Below are positions 38,130 to 49,684 of a stretch of 64,000 nucleotides of DNA, piece after piece; position 1 is the stretch's first letter, and each line of letters starts with the position of its first letter. The stretch spans positions 9,853,282 to 9,917,281 of the forward strand of contig NC_065535.1 of assembly GCF_932294415.1 (NCBI RefSeq), written 5' to 3'. The notes beneath the pieces are model-generated. The model saw nothing but the letters and a program-made list of their open reading frames with translations. It made no database searches and was not told the origin of the DNA. The position numbers and the translations under genes are program-made. Source of the DNA: Quercus robur (Eukaryota; Streptophyta; Magnoliopsida; Fagales; Fagaceae).

Positions 38130-38350
38130 AAAGAAATATCTAAGTTTTGGATAGAACCAAGGTATTACATGGTACTCGGACTCAAACCTATGGGGAAACC
38201 AACTACTTAAAAGAAATCTAAGTTTTTGACAGAACTAAGGTATTGCATGGTCCTCGGACTTAAACCTATGGGGAAAACCAACTACTTAAAGAAATATCTA
38301 AGTTTTGGACAGAACCAAGGTATTGCATGGTCCTCGGACTCAAACCTACT
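38130..38350. repeat. Tandem repeat of the TCCTCGGAC module, about three units
   Basis: Three units of about 80-85 bp contain AGAACCAAGGTATTGCATGG, then TCCTCGGAC, then CTATGGGGAAAACCAAC. The same core order occurs in the 84-bp array of the 46514 element and after pol in the 53301 element. Confidence 0.85.
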
Positions 38351-38642
38351 ATAAAGTTTTCAAAACAAAAGGGAAACTAGTTAAATAATTAAATTAGAAA
38401 CAAATACAAAGGTTGGCCAGTGCTTTTTACTTCTTTGATTTCGTTTGGGCCACATCCTGGGAAGGTTGATCGGGATTAGCCTCGGAGCCCTAGGAAACAT
38501 CCCCTTCTTGGGAAGGCTTGGCAGGATCAGCCTCGGTGCCCTGGAGGACATTAGTAAGGGAAATGGCCTGAAGGGGCTGAACAAAGATGGCTGGTTTCTC
38601 GGCACAGGAGATCTGGACACTGACTGTAGATGGGACGACCTT

Positions 38643-40776
38643 CTAAGGCATCTCGAGATTCAGACCTCCAGGTGCTTCTGTCGCAGCATGAGACTCTCCT
38701 CCTTCAGTCGACTCACCAGGAGGGACGATGATCTGTGCAGCTTCTGACTGAGCAGCCCCTGCCTCGTGTGGATCGCTCATAATCTCGGAGCTAGCGGAGG
38801 CGGTCTCACGGATGGCGGGAGGATAAAATATGCTCTCCGCCTTCCACAAGTCAGACGAAGCTTCCACCCCAGCTCGTTTTAAGGCCTCTTCCCAAACCTG
38901 GGAGCAGTATAGCCTGCATACTCCAAGAATTTGAGTTTTAAGGGAGGCCTGGTTTTTAGCCATCCCTGCCTCGTAACCCTCCTCCTCGGCCTTGTCCCTA
39001 GCCATTTCGGCCTCAGTTCTGGCAAACTCAACCTCCTACTTGGCCTTCATGGTTTCGTCCTTGGCAAATTCCGCCATGCCCTTAGCATTATTTGCCTCGA
39101 TCAGTTGCTTTTTCAAATCGCTAATCTGCTCCTTAGCAATCTGCAATTGATCCTCGGCAGCAAGTAGGCGCATTGTCTGTTCCTCGGCCTGTTTTTGGGC
39201 ACCAGTTAAACCTGCCAAGGCACTATCCCTGTCTCGGGCAGCCTCCCTTAAGTCCTCCTTAGCCTTCGTGAGGTTAGCCTCGGAAACTTTGAGGGTCCGC
39301 GCAGCATCTATGCGTTTGGTGCGTTCAGCCTCAGCGGCCTTACTCTGCCCCTTAACTTCTTCCTCCATCCTATAGGTGGCCTGGATAGCCTACCAATTGA
39401 GACAAGTGTATTTTGAATGAAAATCTGGGAGCCAGAATTGATAGAGCCTTAGGTTTCAAGAGTTTTACCATACCCAGGTACCTCTTCACGCTAAGGAAAA
39501 CCTCCTGCATCCTCATGTTCTTTAACTCTTCCATATCAGTAGGAAGCAGCATAGTTCTCCTTAATGCGTCGGCCACATAACCGCCATCATCGTCTCTAAG
39601 GTCCCTCATGGACGCGGTTTCCAGCAATGGCTCCCCGTGGAGCATTGGATTGCGGTTTTCTCTGTGCTCCCTTTCCCGGCTGGCCCTCAATGAGGTCGAA
39701 CAGGTTGGTTGGGGGCTTTCTCTTAAGACCCATCTCGGCTCGGGAGGATGTTCCCACTGACAACAGTTCCGCTTCAGACAAGTCTGGGTCACCTAAATCA
39801 CCAGAAGGATCCTCGGATGGGTTGGCGTGGTCAAATGCCCCAAAACCCTCCTCGGACAGACCCAAATTACCTTCGTCCTCCGCTGTGTGATGAGACGATG
39901 AAGAGCTCACCAATGGGATGCCCTTTGGGATAGAAGATCTTTCGGAGATCAAAAACCCTTGTTCGACTACGATAATTTTTGGATGCCGAGGACGGTTAGC
40001 GCTGATCACGTGCTTTAGGTCAGTAAAGGACTTCTGAAGGGGAGCATACCCTAAGATTTTGTGAGCGGCTCTGACTTGACCATCCTCGTCATTTACAAAA
40101 ACTGCCGCTTAAAGAACAGTATCCAAATCAACCCGGTTAACCAGATGAAAGTGTCGGTGAAAGGCGTTTGGATCTGCAAAAAAAGACATGTACATGGTTA
40201 GTAACCGAACCATATCAAATTAAAACGGCGCAAAGGATTGACACCCTTCTACTCTCTATACCCCACCTGGTTCTCCCTCCACCATCGGGCATGGAAGGCC
40301 ATCATGCCATTCCCCGGATACAATAAGAAAGTCCTTATTCAACCCTTTGTTGGAGTCGGGGAGGCACTGGATTAGCCGAACCCTATCGTCTCTCGTCTTC
40401 ATGTAGTAGGATTTTCCCTTCAAATTTTGGAGATTGTAGCACCAATTTACGTCATTATGGGGGTTATTCTTAGCCTCATTTTTTCGTTTAAGGCATCCAT
40501 ACAATCCAGAATCCTAAACATATTGGCAGCGCACTGGGTGGGAGCTAATCGGAAATGCCTAAGGTAACTCTTCATTACTAGTCCCATGGGGATTCTCATA
40601 CCCTCCTCTACGAAGGCGAGAATGAGAATTACCACCTCGCCCGTCCTTCTCAGAAGATGCCACTCCCCCATCTTACAGTGCCTCAAACTCACGTTGGGGG
40701 GAATCCTATAATCGACGATGAACTTTTCCATCGCCTCTTTAGTATCAACCAATTTTCTCAATCTCAATTTAACCAT
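38643..40776 (-). pseudogene. Broken antisense gene of the LTR element (Transposase_28-like)
   Basis: This has the same layout as the intact antisense gene at 60100-62558. The three exon-like parts are about 40776-40267, 40173-39469 and 39389-38643, with GT-AG borders at equivalent places (CCAG|GTGGGG, TTTGCAG|, ATG|GTAAAA, TTGGTAG|). Part 1 has RIPPNVSLRHC and SGEWHDGLPCP; part 3 is a long coiled coil followed by SIFYPPAIRE. Part 1 is frameshifted near 40455-40470, part 2 has an in-frame TAA near 40108 and a further frame change near 39600, and part 3 has a stop near 39030. It therefore cannot make the full protein. Confidence 0.75.
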
Positions 40777-41025
40777 CTCTAAGAGTTACTAAACAAACTC
40801 AGTGGATGACGGGAGAAGGAGAGGAACAAGAGAAAAATAAACTCAGAAAAGAAAAAGCACGAGTTAGTGAAGGCAGAGAACTTACAGAAAAGAGGAAAGG
40901 TGCCTCGGACAGGCTTTTTGTGTTGGAGATAGACTTGAATTTGGATGAAAGTTTGGATGAACCCAGGATATATGCACTAGAACTCTTAAGTGCAAAAGTG
41001 AAGAGACAAAGCAGTTCCAAAAATC

Positions 41026-41036
41026 ATTTATACCTC
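41026..41036 (-). promoter_or_regulatory. Antisense TATA box inside the 37219-42035 element
   Basis: The minus strand reads GGAGGTATAAATGA here, about 250 bp upstream of the antisense ATG at 40776. It corresponds in position to the antisense TATA boxes of the other two elements. Confidence 0.5.
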
Positions 41037-41300
41037 CCATTGAAAGTAACTGCACGAATTTTCCCGCCCATAAAGGCAAGGAAATCTCCACCGTTAGATC
41101 ACCATCGCGCCGTTGAACGTGAGAAGCACAGAGCCGCCCGCATTTAATGAGGACACATTTCACCTTCCAAAGGCTCCAGGAACGTGTCTCGGGCAGACGA
41201 AGAGTCTCAGGAACCAATAGGTGACAAGGATTGACAATCTTTGACAGAGGCCTGATGTCATCAAAACCCTCCTATCCGGCCGAGGATCCGGACAACAGGA

Positions 41301-41314
41301 TTTTGAGGGGCTAT
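41301..41314 (+). promoter_or_regulatory. Polypurine tract
   Basis: TTTTGAGGGGCTAT lies directly before the 3' LTR. The same 14 bases precede the 3' LTR in the two other elements. Confidence 0.85.
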
Positions 41315-42035
41315 TGTGGGGTCAGAGAACTTATGACTCGGCCCACTTTCCATTAGGACTCAGGGCCCGTGCCGAGGAGAGTAGTTGCCGAGGACAAGTG
41401 GTGAAAGACCAAATAGCTTAGAGATGCAGCCGAGGATGACCCTGTCCTCGACATCCCAAGACTTCAAAGGGAAGAGCGACATGTCGTCAAAGGCAGCCTC
41501 CAAAGTGCCCCCAGAAGAGGAGGCGAGTAGAATGAGACTCACGTGGGGGTACGGAGTGGGGGTGGTTCAAGGTAAAGATGTCACCTTCGCATTAAATGCG
41601 CCCACAAACGTCCTAACCATATTAATGGGAAAAGACTCATGAACAGTGTGGTTTCGGTTATTACAACTAACAGAGAGTGGGGGGAGGCGGCTGATGGGAC
41701 AAGTACTCGAGTCGGTACCTGCCTGATCAACAGATGGAGGGTCAGGATCAACCGAGAAGGGCTATATAATGTGAAGGCTTATGCGCCAAAAAGAGGAGGT
41801 CGGAAACCAGAGACCCAAAATAGGGAAAGGAAGAATATGAACATTACGTTTTATGGGCAAGATCCACGGATAGCCTTAGCTCACCTCTATGCATCCACCA
41901 TGAGTACCATGACTAACTATCGTCCGATGACCAAGGCCTACATTTTCAAGCCCACACTCTACAAATTATATTGTTTTGGCCTTTAACGTACGAACCCAAT
42001 ACCATCTTGGAGTCGTTACAAATTAAGTCTTTACA
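41315..42035 (+). repeat. 3' LTR of the 37219-42035 element
   Basis: It begins TGTGGGGTCAGAGAAC and ends GTCTTTACA, with the same length as the 5' LTR (721 bp). It is followed by the AAAGT duplication. Confidence 0.93.
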
Positions 42036-42124
42036 AAAGTCATTACAAATTTTACTATACAAAACTAAAAAATTGAAAGGTTTGAGCTATCATGTACCTT
42101 CCAAAATTCTTAGGATAAGTTTCT

Positions 42125-42766
42125 CAAATAACAGGATTTGTATTCCTCAAATCACACAATGAGTGAATTAAATTTATTAGGTCAACAACATTTGGAGAAA
42201 GATCGACTGGCACCAATTTATTATCTAAATTTAGTAAACGAATAGATGATAATGCAAAGTATTTCGCATGTAAACAATAACGCTAGAACAACAACGAAAT
42301 CACTCAATTTGAGGTAAAAATTTGTCGTGTTCTTAGCATTTGTCGGCATGAATCTGTGGGCTGGTAGATCGATTGGAACGAGTAAAATCTTTGACACGAC
42401 GGTGTCCGCCGCGTTAAGCTGACTCCTGATACATCAGTACCATCGCATCATGCCACCTTGCATGTAAATCTAATCTGTGGGCTAAGTGATCATTCATGTA
42501 CAAAAGGTTATTGTAGCCTGTCATTGTTATCCTTAGCCCAAACTTTAGGATAAAGTCAAAAATTGGGCCATAGTTTTATCCTCTTTCCTAATAAAAAAAG
42601 TGATTGGGGATAAGAACAAAGCAGTAAATGATTAGACCTCGCCACTAGCACTAACAGCAGCTTATATATAAAGATATCTCCCAATTATTCTAGAAAGATA
42701 CATGCTAGCTATATATAAATACATCTCTCTGATTCAAGCAATTTTAGTTGAGTGATCTTTGAGCAA
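42125..42766. other. Promoter side of the small four-exon gene
   Basis: A TATA-like CTATATATAAATAC lies near 42709-42722, about 50 bp upstream of the start codon at 42767. No other feature is recognised. Confidence 0.5.
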
Positions 42767-43836
42767 ATGGGTTCTTTAATGGCAGGATGGGACTCGCCCT
42801 ACCAAGATCCAAAGTCAGGTAATCTCACTAACCTTGTCCAAATTATTCTTCTTCTTTTTTTGGATAAAAACCTTGTCCAAATTAATCTTATTTGACAAAA
42901 TTTCCGTATTGTTTTTTTTTTTTTTTTTTTTTTTTTAATTATTTTAAATAAGTATATGAAGATAACATGTTTCACAATCTTTTTACCTTATTTCTTCTAA
43001 CGCAAAAGGTATTACAAATTTTATTACATCGTCTTTACTTATTATGTTTTGAAATGGAATAATTACATTTATTATCACAATAAATTCAAATTTGTAATAT
43101 TTATTGGTATATTTTACCATGTCGGTAGTGTTATGTTGCTCAAATTACAATAAAAAAATGTCGCTTAGAATTTTATTTTTCAAGAGTCTTTTGAAAAACT
43201 TGTTGTTTATGATAAGTGAATTTTTCAGAGGCATACAAAAGGAATTTGTCATTAACTAAAGAAGAGATTTCTTCTTACTGGAAAGCAAAGAAGAAAGCAG
43301 AGGAAGAACATGGTAGTGACATCCTGTCTAGTCCATCGGGTAGTAGTACTCAGGTGTGTTTATCTCTCTCATAAATAAACGCATGAGAAAAGCCTTTTCC
43401 TATATTTGCTTTCTTTCTTTTTCATGCTTTATAATTTGTAGTTGATGATACACAAATTCTCAAAATGAATGTGACAGGAAAGCGCATTTGGAGGCTCTGG
43501 GAAAAAGTTCGAGAGGTCGAACTCAGCGCCTTTGGCCAATAGAAGGGAGGCCTTCAAAACTGAAGCAAGCTTGGAGAAAATGATCAAGAAAAATGACTGG
43601 TAAGTAAAATTAAACCTTGTTTAACCCTTTAAGTAACACCAATATACAATAGCTCTGAGCTTAAGTAGCTGCACTCTTTGATATGGGGAAATTGCCATTT
43701 GCTGTAGTTTAAGTTGAGTATGAATGATTGAATTCTGCCTAAATGATATTGAATTAAAAAGCCACACTTTATCTGCTTTAGGTCTGTTTGTATAGGTTGT
43801 TGTGAAACTATATTTTGAGTTTAAAATGACTGTTTG

Positions 43837-43867
<31 letters not shown>

Positions 43868-45072
43868 ATAAAGAGTTGCTGTTGCAAAATGATGTTTTGA
43901 GTTTTAAAAACTTTCTTTTAAGCTCCCAAAATGCCTAAATATATCATCAAATATCATCTACTTGAGATCTATTGTATTTCCTTATAGTGTATCAATTTAC
44001 TCCCGGTTTGGATGGATGAGGGAATGAGAAGAGTAGAGTAGAGTTAGCTAAAAATAAGTTAATTTTGTGCTAAATTTACTTTACTCTGTTCCCTCTCTTT
44101 CAATCTCTCTCAATCCAAATCCAAACGAACTATTAGAGGGTTCAGAATGTAACGAGATTGTTGTATTTTTTAGATTTTTTGTCTGAATAATTGTATATGA
44201 TTTTTATTTTTTCTTAATGAAAGGTGAAGGGTAGACAAGATTCGAAGATCACTTGCTTGGATAGTGTGATAAAGTACCATTATATACCAAAATTTTAATG
44301 AAATAATAAATTTAATCATTTAACTGTTGTACATTACTATTTGTTTCCAAAATTTTTAATTAAATTTATTTATTTTAATCATTAATGTAACATTTTAATG
44401 ATGTGTTGATCCAGATTTTGTCTTACTAATTGGACTATTTACTCCCAAAAGTTTTAATTAAATTTAATTAATTTAATCATTAATCTAACATTTTTAATTG
44501 GGTTTCAATATGTGGAGTTTTTATTTTAAAATGGAAGTTAGATTTTTTTTTTTTTTTTAATTTATAAAGAAATAAAAAATTGAGATGAAGCATGTTTCAA
44601 ATTTGAATGATAAATCATAAGGTTGAAATCTTTTACCACCATGGGGCCTTCTAGCCCAGGTGGTACCCGATCTCCCAATGATCTACCAACTCAGGGGTTC
44701 TATCCCTTGCATAAACACTTACCCAGCAAAAAAAAGAAAAAAAGGTTGAAATCTTTTAAAGGCATCTTAAGAAATTTTAGAGGATATTGATATTAGGTTT
44801 GTATAATTACAATTATATAGATTACAAATTAAATTTGATTCAAACTCCAATAAATTAAAGAATATAATTAGCATTTTTTTTCTTCTTGTCCTCCTCCTCA
44901 TGCGTATAAACATTCTTATTTTTGCTGTGATTGCAGGTGGACAAGGAGTACTTGGGCATTTCTGAATGAGCCACCTCTTTCTGAAGGTGCATCCAACACT
45001 TACACATCTCAGTTCCATGTAGCTGGCCTGAACACGTCGAAATCAAGCACTGGTGAAGGAATTAGCACCTGA
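42767..45072 (+). CDS. Small conserved plant protein of unknown function
   Basis: Four exons (42767-42818, 43229-43353, 43478-43599, 44937-45072) with GT-AG borders and consistent phases give 144 residues. The protein starts MGSLMAGWDSPYQDP. It then has a basic segment LTKEEISSYWKAKKKAEEEH (helical and charged), a Ser/Gly-rich linker, a conserved-looking FERSNSAPLANRREAF with a possible RSNSAP phosphorylation or 14-3-3 site, and a short C-terminal part with WWTRSTWAFLNEPP. There is no signal peptide, membrane segment or known domain. I have a general memory of similar short plant proteins beginning MGSLMAGWDSP but no function. Each exon is under 140 bp. Intron 3 (1.3 kb) carries a SINE. A TATA-like box lies just upstream of the ATG. 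Confidence 0.85.
44636..44743 (+). mobile_element. tRNA-derived SINE in intron 3 of the small gene
   Basis: This 108-bp insertion has a box-A-like TAGCCCAGGTGGTA and a box-B-like GGGGTTCTATCCC, ends in an A-rich tail, and is flanked by a perfect 15-bp duplication GGTTGAAATCTTTTA (44621-44635 and 44744-44758). These features identify a SINE retroposed by LINE machinery. Confidence 0.9.
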
Positions 45073-46508
45073 TCTTTATTAAGTCAATCAAATCGAATGT
45101 AGAATATTGTGCATATATTATATGTATATCCCTAATTATCAGTTGTAGTGGTAGTACAATCTTGTGCTTCGAAAGCCCTAAACCAGCTGATAAATAGGTT
45201 TTGAGCTGTTACTTTGGTGTAAATAGGTTATGTATATGGGCATTGCAATTTTTGTTTTCCAGCCCTATAAAAAGAGACTGTTCTTAAATGATTATCGATT
45301 GAGTGTGATTCAGTGTGTGTTATGTAACATTTTTTGATTCTTAAATTTAATAGTGAAGATATATTATGTTGATCTGGATTTTAATTGTAACTAGTTTAGT
45401 CCTTTTGGGGGTAGAGCGCAAGTGTGACTAACACTTTTTCTTGACTTGGTAATCCTATATGGCTTCAAGTACACTATACCATGTTGGCCCCAATGAAAAA
45501 AAAGATTAGAGATTTAAGTGAGGGAATTTGTGAATGATCCAGACGGTAGTGTACTAATTAATCACACTAATTAATCACACGCACAAATATAATGGTGGTG
45601 GGGAATCTTACTCTATTGTTAGGGAAAGTAAATTTGACTCTTATGTCATAATAAAAGTCTTGCCAAATACTAAAAAAAAAGTGTATATATATATATATAT
45701 ATATCAACAAGCTCTAGCCTGAATTTATCTGGGATTAGATGAAACCACTTTATCCAAAACAATCATGGGAAATTTTTAGAAACTCTCTCCTTGATGTTGA
45801 TAAGATGAAAAAAAAAGTTCATGTTCTCTCAAACACTGAGAAGTGAGTTTAAAGCTTCACACATGAAAGAATTAATCCAAGTTAGATTTGGACTGTTTTT
45901 CAAGGATGTTGGTTGTTGCGAATCAATTAAAAAGATATTGTTAAAACTTCGATGATACTCGTGGTGGACAAAATCCTCCAGTCATGAGCTTCCAAATTTG
46001 ACCATATTGTTTTGGCAATTAAGGAATCAAAAGACTTGAAATCACTTATTATTGATTAGGTCATGAAAATTTTATAAGCCTATGAAGTAAGGCTTAACAA
46101 TAAGTGCGTGCTTTTGGAGCAAGTACTACAGTTTAAGCACATCTTGAATAAGAAAAGATGACATGAGAAAAGCCATAGAGGTTAAGGGCATGGACATGGT
46201 CAAGGAAGATGATCCAAAGGAATGACAACCAATAAACCATAACAGAGCGATGAAAAGAAAGCTTCTCAAGGTCATACAATAGAGGGCTTAACAAACAATA
46301 AACAGTAATTAACCCATTTTTATATACAACTAATACATGAAAAAAGAAAAGAAAAGGAAAAAAGGTTAGAATTCATTATACAATCCCGCAAAAAATTGAA
46401 ACAACATATATGATGAAAAGAAACTTAATCGTTACAAGAATTTCAATTAGATTTAGACTTTTAATTGAAGAGATATATATTTAAAAGTTCCTTAAACTTT
46501 AGTAATAA
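45073..46508. other. 3' UTR and intergenic region
   Basis: The start should be the 3' UTR of the small gene. A TA dinucleotide run lies at 45683-45704. No further gene is supported. Confidence 0.55.
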
Positions 46509-46513
46509 ATTTC

Positions 46514-47263
46514 TGTAAGGACACAAAATCTGTAACGGCCCAGCGACGATGTTGGGCTCGCACACGGAAGGTCCCTCACAATAATATTTGTAGAGAGTGG
46601 GGTTAAAAAGCCAGCGTAGGATCACAGGATGGCATTTTGGGCCTGACTTTAGATGAACCAACATGAGATAAAGTTTTGGGCTGAATATTCAGGCCCTCCG
46701 ACCTTGTATTGAGGAGGATATGGCTCCTCGGATACTGTCCGAGGAGCGGTGGAGTTGTCCTGGATTGCCCGTCGGCGGGTTTTTTAGGTGATGTCCAGCG
46801 TATACTCTTCAGACATTCCCTCTCATCCAGTTCCTTTTTTCGAGCCCCCCCCCCCTTTGGTCACATATCATTCTCTTTTATACTAGCCTACGTTCGTTGT
46901 CCTTCGTCCACGTGTAGGGTCGATCTTTCCAGGGCAGATATCTGTCCCATCAGTCTAATCCCTGATTTGTGGGAGATGATCCATAAAGCCTAAAAATCCG
47001 GCTCTGTCTGGGGCGATGTCATGTCAATGAAGGATATTTAAAGACTATTTTCGTGAGATATTTTCTGATCTTTCAAGTCTGCCTGTATCCCATTCTTGTC
47101 AATGGGGTTCTGGGCTTTCCGAGGACTGAGCGGTCCTCGGACGTACCCTTGAACCACATTGGGCTCACTATTTTTGGGCTTGGGCCTTGGCCTCCTTTAA
47201 TTTGGTGACCTGTGGATTCCCCATAAGCTTGCGAGCTGGGCCCATAGAATGTTGGGCCCCACA
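46514..47263 (-). repeat. 3' LTR of the 46514-52689 element (left copy)
   Basis: It begins TGTAAGGACACAAAATCTG and ends GGGCCCCACA on the plus strand. A minus-strand TATA box (AGTATAAAAG) lies near 46875-46884. A run of nine C lies at 46847-46855. Confidence 0.92.
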
Positions 47264-47277
47264 ATAGCCCCTCAAAA
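47264..47277 (-). promoter_or_regulatory. Polypurine tract
   Basis: Reads TTTTGAGGGGCTAT on the minus strand, next to the LTR. It is identical to the tracts in the two other elements. Confidence 0.85.
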
Positions 47278-47589
47278 CCCTGCTGTCCAACGTCTGGGTT
47301 GGAGAGGTGGGTTTTGGTAATACCGAGCCTTGACTGCGGCTCATTTAATTTGGCCCTTGATCAACGTTGATGACTCTTCACCTCCACGAGGGATGCGCCG
47401 GTCTACGAGCCGTTTTTCCTGGATTTACGTACGTGGCCGTTATGCCGCGTGGTTATCTGCAACGTGCCTTTAATCTCTTACCATTTACGAGACCTTCCAG
47501 ATGCAACGGTTACTGATGGTGTGGGAGAACGAAACGGCGCGTCCTACTCTGGATTTCCTTGAGGATTTGAATGTGTCTTATACCCTCTT

Positions 47590-48330
47590 CCTCGTCCCCT
47601 ATATAAAGAGAGAAGACAGAAGGTGACCCTTTCATATCCGAATCCTTTACGTTCTTCCCAGAATCCATTTCCTCCATCCGGTTACTCCCTATTCAATAAT
47701 ACTTATCTCATAATCATCCGCCATGAACAAACCCTTCCTTTCCCAGAAACGCCATGTCCCTACAAAACTCGAGATGGCTCGGTCGGGGCAAGGGTGGCGG
47801 AGGCTTAAGATTTGCCTCCCCATTCTTTTAGCCAAAATCCGAAGCAGGGACTCGTCACACCCCATTTCTGGTGTGACTGAGTCGAAAACATCCCTTGTCA
47901 TCTCCATCCGCTCTCTCATGAGCATACCTAATAAGGCTCCCATTCTCCCTCTTTTGCTCCTTTTACTTTCTTTTCATTGCTTCCCTCTTCTTCTCCTCCT
48001 TCCCGCTCATGTCCTCCATCTTCTTTTTCCCTTGCTTTTTTCAGCAACAAGAGCTTGCTGAAGTGCTTCCATGTGTTCCAATTCTTCTTCCTTGTCCTTC
48101 ATTATTTTTGTATAAGGTTCTTCTCCTGATATGAGCAGTACTGAGGCAGAGATTTCAGAGAGACTTTGAAGGCGAATTCAGAAGACACTTGGTGGTTTAC
48201 TTAGTTATGTTACGGTTGTTGTTACTGTTTTAGTAGTTCAATTTTTTGTATAGGCTTGTTTAAGCCCTTCCTTGTATGTTGTAACAGTTTTTCATATTAA
48301 TAAAAATGATTGTTATTCTATTTCGTATGT
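47590..48330 (+). other. Antisense transcription-unit-like segment, copy 1
   Basis: A TATA box CCTATATAAAGAG (47599-47610) opens a segment containing CATATCCG, CCAGAAACGCCATGTC and TTTAGCCAAAATCCGAAGCAGG, closing with TTAATAAAAATG near 48300. The same words in the same order occur at 49685-50330 after a second TATA box. Relative to the element this is antisense and lies next to the 3' LTR, the place of the antisense gene in the 53301 element. I see no conserved long protein, so it may be a non-coding or very degenerate remnant of that gene. Confidence 0.45.
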
Positions 48331-48809
48331 CTTGGCTATATGTTTTAACAAATGTGAAAGCGCTGTTCGGCACAGTAGTATAGCATTTGAATCAATAATA
48401 ACTAAGGTCAAAGTAATCGTTCCTAAAAAGACGTCACGATAACTCTAACAAAAATATTATTCAACATGGCAATCCGACCAGTAAGGAATGAGACTTATCT
48501 TAAAATTGGCCGTGATGTGTGTTAAATGCTTCGATAAGATGTAAGAAGTAGCTATCCGAGGATGTGTTACCAATCGGATGAATGGCCTCCTTTGGTTGAC
48601 GATCATTAGGTTGTTCTGCTATCTTCATGATGCGCGAGACTTAACCCTTTCCAGTATTGAAGCCGAGAAATTTCTTCATTCGGGCAGTTGATCTCCCAAT
48701 GAGCCTGAGTCCGAGGACTTTGTAAAACCTGGGTTTTGTTCTAGACTTATGCGTTTTATCCCATGTACTTAACTTTTCCCCTTAGGCTTGAGTCCGAGAC
48801 TTGGGTCTT

Positions 48810-49386
48810 TATTGGTACTAGGTTTTCCCTTTTTAGCTTGAGTCCGAGGACCATGCAAGCCTTAGGTTCTGTCCGAGACCAATGTCTGCATTAGTACTTG
48901 GTTTTCCCTTTTAACTTGATTCCGAGGACCCTGCAAGCCTTAGGTTCTGTCCAGGACCAACGTCTGCATCAGTACTTGGTTTTCCCTTTTAACTTGAGTC
49001 CGAGGACCATGCAAGCCTTAGGTTCTGTCCAAGACCAATGTCTGCATCAGTACTTGGTTTTCCCTTTTAACTTGATTCCGAGGACCCTGCAAGCCTTAGG
49101 TTCTGTCCAGGACCAACGTCTGCATCAGTACTTGGTTTTCCCTTTTAACTTGAGTCCGAGGACCATGCAAGCCTTAGGTTCTGTCCAGGACCAACGTCTG
49201 CATCAGTACTTGGTTTTCCCTTTTAACTTGAGTCCGAGGACCATGCAAGCCTTAGGTTCTGTCCAAACCAATGTCTGCATCAGTACTTGGTTTTCCCTTT
49301 TTAGCTTGAGTCCGAGGACCATGCAAGCCTTAGGTTCTGTCCAGGACCAACGTCTGCGTCAGTACTTGGTTTTCCCTTTTAACCTG
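48810..49386. repeat. 78-bp tandem array, about seven units
   Basis: The word GTACTTGGTTTTCCCTTTT recurs at 48894, 48972, 49050, 49128, 49206, 49283 and 49362. Each unit also has TTGAGTCCGAGGACCATGCA and GGTTCTGTCC. Because 78 is a multiple of three, a frame stays open over 191 codons, but it is repeat text. More degenerate units extend left to about 48730. Confidence 0.92.
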
Positions 49387-49684
49387 AGCATTTCTCGAGG
49401 TGCCGAACAGGGTGTCCCTGGGCCTTCACGCAAAGCGGGCCTGGGCCGCGAATTCAATGGACCCGCAAATTAAGGGATATTTCTGCAACCTCTGGCCATG
49501 CAGTACTTCTCTGACGCCCCAAGGATCGAGGCGCGCCTTTACGAGGCTCTTTGAATCTCTTTGGCTGCAGTTGACGTTGGAAGTTGAGCCAAGACTACTT
49601 TGTCTGTAGTGCTCCTTGGGACGCCGCGTGAGTTGACTGCCATCATCTTGTCTTTTTAAATAAATAGGAGGAAGAAAAGGGTGC

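Larger units (their letters stand above)
37219..42035 (+). mobile_element. Non-autonomous Tat-type LTR retrotransposon with antisense gene remnant
   Basis: This 4817-bp element has 721-bp LTRs (37219-37939 and 41315-42035) and a perfect AAAGT target duplication (37214-37218 and 42036-42040). A primer-binding site follows the left LTR and a polypurine tract precedes the right LTR. The internal region has no gag or pol. It holds a tandem-repeat block (about 38130-38350) and, on the minus strand, a broken copy of the antisense gene found intact in the 53301-63772 element. The two LTRs differ at about 25 of the first 350 positions by eye, so this insertion is much older than the 53301 element. 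Confidence 0.93.
36491..42124. repeat. Tandem duplication (about 335 bp) interrupted by an LTR element
   Basis: Copy 1 (36491-36823) and copy 2 (36964-37218 plus 42041-42124) share long ordered text, for example AGTGGGTCCTTTCTTGGAAA and TTCCAAAATTCTTAGGATAA. Copy 1 is the uninterrupted version of the site where the LTR element of 37219-42035 entered copy 2. A MITE-like segment separates the two copies. Copy 2 has gained an AAT microsatellite (37026-37049). Confidence 0.88.

Noticed and set aside
48898-49473. 191-codon plus-strand frame with repeated 26-residue units
   Set aside because: The 78-bp repeat explains the open frame; it is not a gene.
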